A stretch of DNA of 64,000 bases, from positions 1,054,001 through 1,118,000 of the forward strand of contig PCDM01000007.1 of assembly GCA_002778215.1 (NCBI GenBank), given 5' to 3'. The notes under the pieces were generated by a model. That model ran no database searches, had not been told where the DNA came from, and saw only the letters and a program-made list of their open reading frames with translations. The translations under genes and the position numbers were made by a program. Below are positions 61,882 to 64,000 of the stretch, piece by piece; position 1 is the first letter of the stretch, and the number at the start of each line of letters is the position of its first letter. The stretch comes from Esteya vermicola. Its lineage: Eukaryota; Ascomycota; Sordariomycetes; Ophiostomatales; Ophiostomataceae.

Positions 61882-62452
61882 ATGCTGGGCGGTGGCTTCC
61901 CTCCTCCACTGTGGGCTCTAGCATGCACTGTAAGAGTAGAGATGCTTACGAGTACTACGACAAGACTCTTTCCTTTCGCCCCCCAAGTCTCAAAGCATTC
62001 ACTTGCATTTTAGTCCACAGAGTCGCACCTCGCCAGCATCAACACGGCATCGACTGCTGCTAGTACGTTCAAGACGAGCACATTCGCTTTCTCGCTGCCA
62101 CTGCCACTGCCACGCGCCTTCTAACTCTGATCCTGCCTAGACACCAGCATATACCAGTCCGATGGCCTCTGCCACGATTTCTGCGTAGACTATGCCTACG
62201 CCATCGTCCAGGAAACCAAGTGCTGGTGCTCCAAACTACACACCCGACTCCAGCACACAATTCGATACAGACAAGTGCAACACGCCTTGCCCCGGGTATC
62301 CGTCCGATCTGTGCGGTGGCTCCGGCCTCTATGGCTACATGGCAGAAAGCAACAAGAGTCCCGCGGGAACCAAGGGTACCGGCTCATCGTCCTCATCCTC
62401 CTCCCTCTCCTCGGTACGTTTAGGCTGTTTTTTGGCTTTGTCTTGTTTTTGA
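61882..62452 (+). pseudogene. WSC-domain gene fragment with one-base frameshift
   Basis: A WSC (cell-wall stress sensor) domain is readable: IYQSDGLCHDFCVDYAYA, IVQETKCWCS, then in another frame NYTPDSSTQFDTDKCN, TPCPGYPSDLCGGSGLYGYM. The two parts join if one A of the AAA at 62233-62235 is absent. Upstream exons are plausible at 62014-62062 (STESHLASINTASTAA) and possibly 61882-61929 (MLGGGFPPPLWALACT), with good GT-AG introns and a CTAAC branch. Downstream the Ser run (GSSSSSSSLSS) ends at a GTACGT donor and no transmembrane segment or cytosolic tail is found before the GH7 gene. It is therefore either a decayed sensor gene or a sequencing error in an incomplete model. Confidence 0.6.
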
Positions 62453-62950
62453 CTGTGTGCATGTTGACGTAATGCATCTTATCTGATCACGTGGCTATTT
62501 GGTTCCGATGCCATCTTCACGCAGGAATGAGGCATTCCCATGCCCCTGTGTCTTAATTATTAAGCTTATAGGAATCATGCACGTTCTGTATGTCGATCAT
62601 GCCTGACCGAAAGTAGAGACGCATGTTCTTGTTTGACCATGTGCATCCTCCCAAGAGGATGACCAGAACACCTTGAAGCGCACAACGTGTAAGCCCCCTG
62701 TATTAGCTGCCCTGAAGACGCGGGGTGGCGAGGGCCTCGTGGGCTAGAAGCGCACCATTCTTCCTCCTGCTGTAGCAGCTGCAGGGAGCCAGACGATGCT
62801 TAGACACGAGTCTCGACGAGTAGAGACGGTTCATCCTGGCGCGAGATATGGCCTTTTTTTCTTCCGTCTTTTCTTGCATTAGTCGGCCTGGCCGGCGGCT
62901 GACCGCCTGCTCATATATGCCTCTGCCTCTCCTGGAAATGCCTCCTGGAA
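62453..62950. other. intergenic spacer
   Basis: No coding signal found for a C-terminal part of the WSC protein. TCACGTGGCT at about 62486 is the only clear motif; a promoter for the GH7 gene is presumed on the right. Confidence 0.45.
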
Positions 62951-64000
62951 ATGCGTAGCTTCTCACGTCCACGCAGCATGGCCCGCCTCCTACAGCTCCA
63001 GATAGCCCTAGCGGCTTCCCAGATGCTCGTCCTCGGCCAGCACGCCGGGACGTGGGTGGAAGAGGTGCACCCGCGGCTGGACACGTGGATCTGCAGTGCT
63101 GCCGGGTGCGTCGTGCAGAACACGAGCGTCGTGCTGGAGGGCCTGTACCGCAACTTCCACGTCAAGGAGCGGCCGGACAAGTGCCTCGACAACCACCTGG
63201 CACTCGTGCCCGACTACTGCTATGACGCCGAGACGTGTGCCAACAATTGCCGGCTCGAGGGTGGCAACTACACGGAGTGGGGGGTCTCGACGGTCAAGGG
63301 GGGAACGAGCCTGAAGCTGGACCTGTACGTGAACAAAATAGAGAAGCATCCGCGGGTCTACTTGTTTGACGAGGACACGGGCAACTACACGACGATCAAC
63401 CTCATCGGCCGCGAGTTCAGCTTTGAGGTGGACATGTCCCACACGGCCTGCAACCTGGGGGCGACGATGTACCTGGTCATGATGCCACCCGACGGGGGCA
63501 AGAGCCAGTACAACTCGGTTGGAGCGGCCTACGGGACGGGCTACTGCGACTTCTTTTGTCCGAAAAAGGCGCTTCTGAACGGGACAGTGAGTCTCTCTCT
63601 CTCTCTCTCTTTCCATGTGCATGTGCTTACGTATAATCTGTAGGCAAACCCCAAAGGCAATGGGGCGTGCTGTGCAGAGGTGGACGTCTGGGAGGCCAAC
63701 ACGGGAAGGACGCACATGGGCTACCTAAAGATCAACAAGCCTGGAGTCCAGATCTGCTCGACCGTCGAAGAGTGCAGCGTGTATCAGGACGCTGGCTGTA
63801 ACTTCAACACAGACGTTGCCTTTTACGGGTGGAAGGAAACGCTAGACGTTTCCCAGCCGATGACGGTGGTGACCCAGTTCCACTCGGCCCGTTCGGAGGC
63901 CAAGAGCGGGAACATTGGAGGAGTAGGGGACCAACTGCTGTCGATACAGCGGATCTATGTGCAGAACGGCACCATCATCAGCACATACAACGGCCAGCCC
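62951..64000 (+). CDS. GH7 cellulase (endoglucanase/cellobiohydrolase type), 5' part
   Basis: Two exons are visible, 62951-63586 and 63644 to the window edge, with a 57-nt intron (GTGAGT, then a CT dinucleotide run, ending CTGTAG). The gene runs off the right side. Signal peptide lies around ARLLQLQIALAASQMLVLG, with start at ATG 62951 or the closer fit 62978. GH7 family features: QHAGTWVEEVHPRLDTWIC, YDAETCANNCRLEGG, NLGATMYLVMMPPDGG, GYCDFFCPKKALLNG, and the catalytic block CCAEVDVWEAN, which keeps the E-x-D-x-W-E residues (usual form CCSEMDIWEAN). The segment GCNFNTDVAFYG replaces the commoner G-x-NPYR pattern. The enzyme cleaves beta-1,4-glucan outside the cell. Confidence 0.9.

Overview
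The window is nuclear DNA of a filamentous ascomycete (Pezizomycotina). The evidence is: GC-rich coding regions with strong G/C third positions; short GT-AG introns of about 48-95 nt, often with CTAAC or CTGAC branch sites; pyrimidine-rich 5' flanks; three nuclear-type tRNAs; and fungal families (LaeA-like methyltransferase, Zn2Cys6 regulator, 2EXR proteins, fungal F-box, GH17/GH43/GH7, Mup1 permease, PHO-4 transporter, ApcE/APC5). There are no operons. Genes lie on both strands and each has its own flanks. Species cannot be named from sequence alone.

Layout. 0-3.4 kb: 3' end of a LaeA-like methyltransferase, a small secreted protein and a single-TM protein. 4.2-12.9 kb: pantothenate kinase, an EAF-type transcription elongation factor, an NT-C2 protein with a 24-nt microexon, and a GH17 cell-wall glucanase. 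13.1-18.2 kb: a 54-aa secreted protein, an E-box/GATA cluster, tRNA-Leu, a Zn2Cys6 regulator and a secreted beta-lactamase-like hydrolase. 18.7-27.6 kb: an N-domain/coiled-coil/ankyrin protein, a wax-synthase-like MBOAT, the Na+/phosphate symporter PHO-4 and a 5'-truncated S41 peptidase. 28-44 kb: APC5, a repeat-rich protein, a coiled-coil protein with zinc-finger-like modules, a divergent pair of 2EXR genes, tRNA-Asp, an F-box protein and a DUF1993 protein. 45.6-47.6 kb: methionine-type permease and tRNA-Glu.

From 47.6 kb rightward the character changes. Gene density falls, spacers become AT-rich and repetitive, and three genes look damaged or odd. This part holds a TA-flanked foldback element with 94-bp terminal inverted repeats (56.8 kb) and a diverged relative without clear ends (47.7 kb). 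It also holds a GH43 gene broken by an exact 19-bp tandem duplication, an AT-rich APH-family kinase just beyond the foldback element, a cell-surface-like protein lacking a signal peptide, a WSC-domain gene with a one-base frameshift, and the start of a GH7 cellulase. The spacers are dense in TACTCGTA/TACGAGTA and TACGGAGTA-type words.

Functionally this is a mixture of housekeeping genes (CoA synthesis, transcription elongation, cell cycle, phosphate and methionine uptake) and cell-wall or plant-polymer enzymes. No biosynthetic cluster or defence island is evident. The most original signals are the foldback-element family, the microexon, and the lesions in GH43, WSC and S41.
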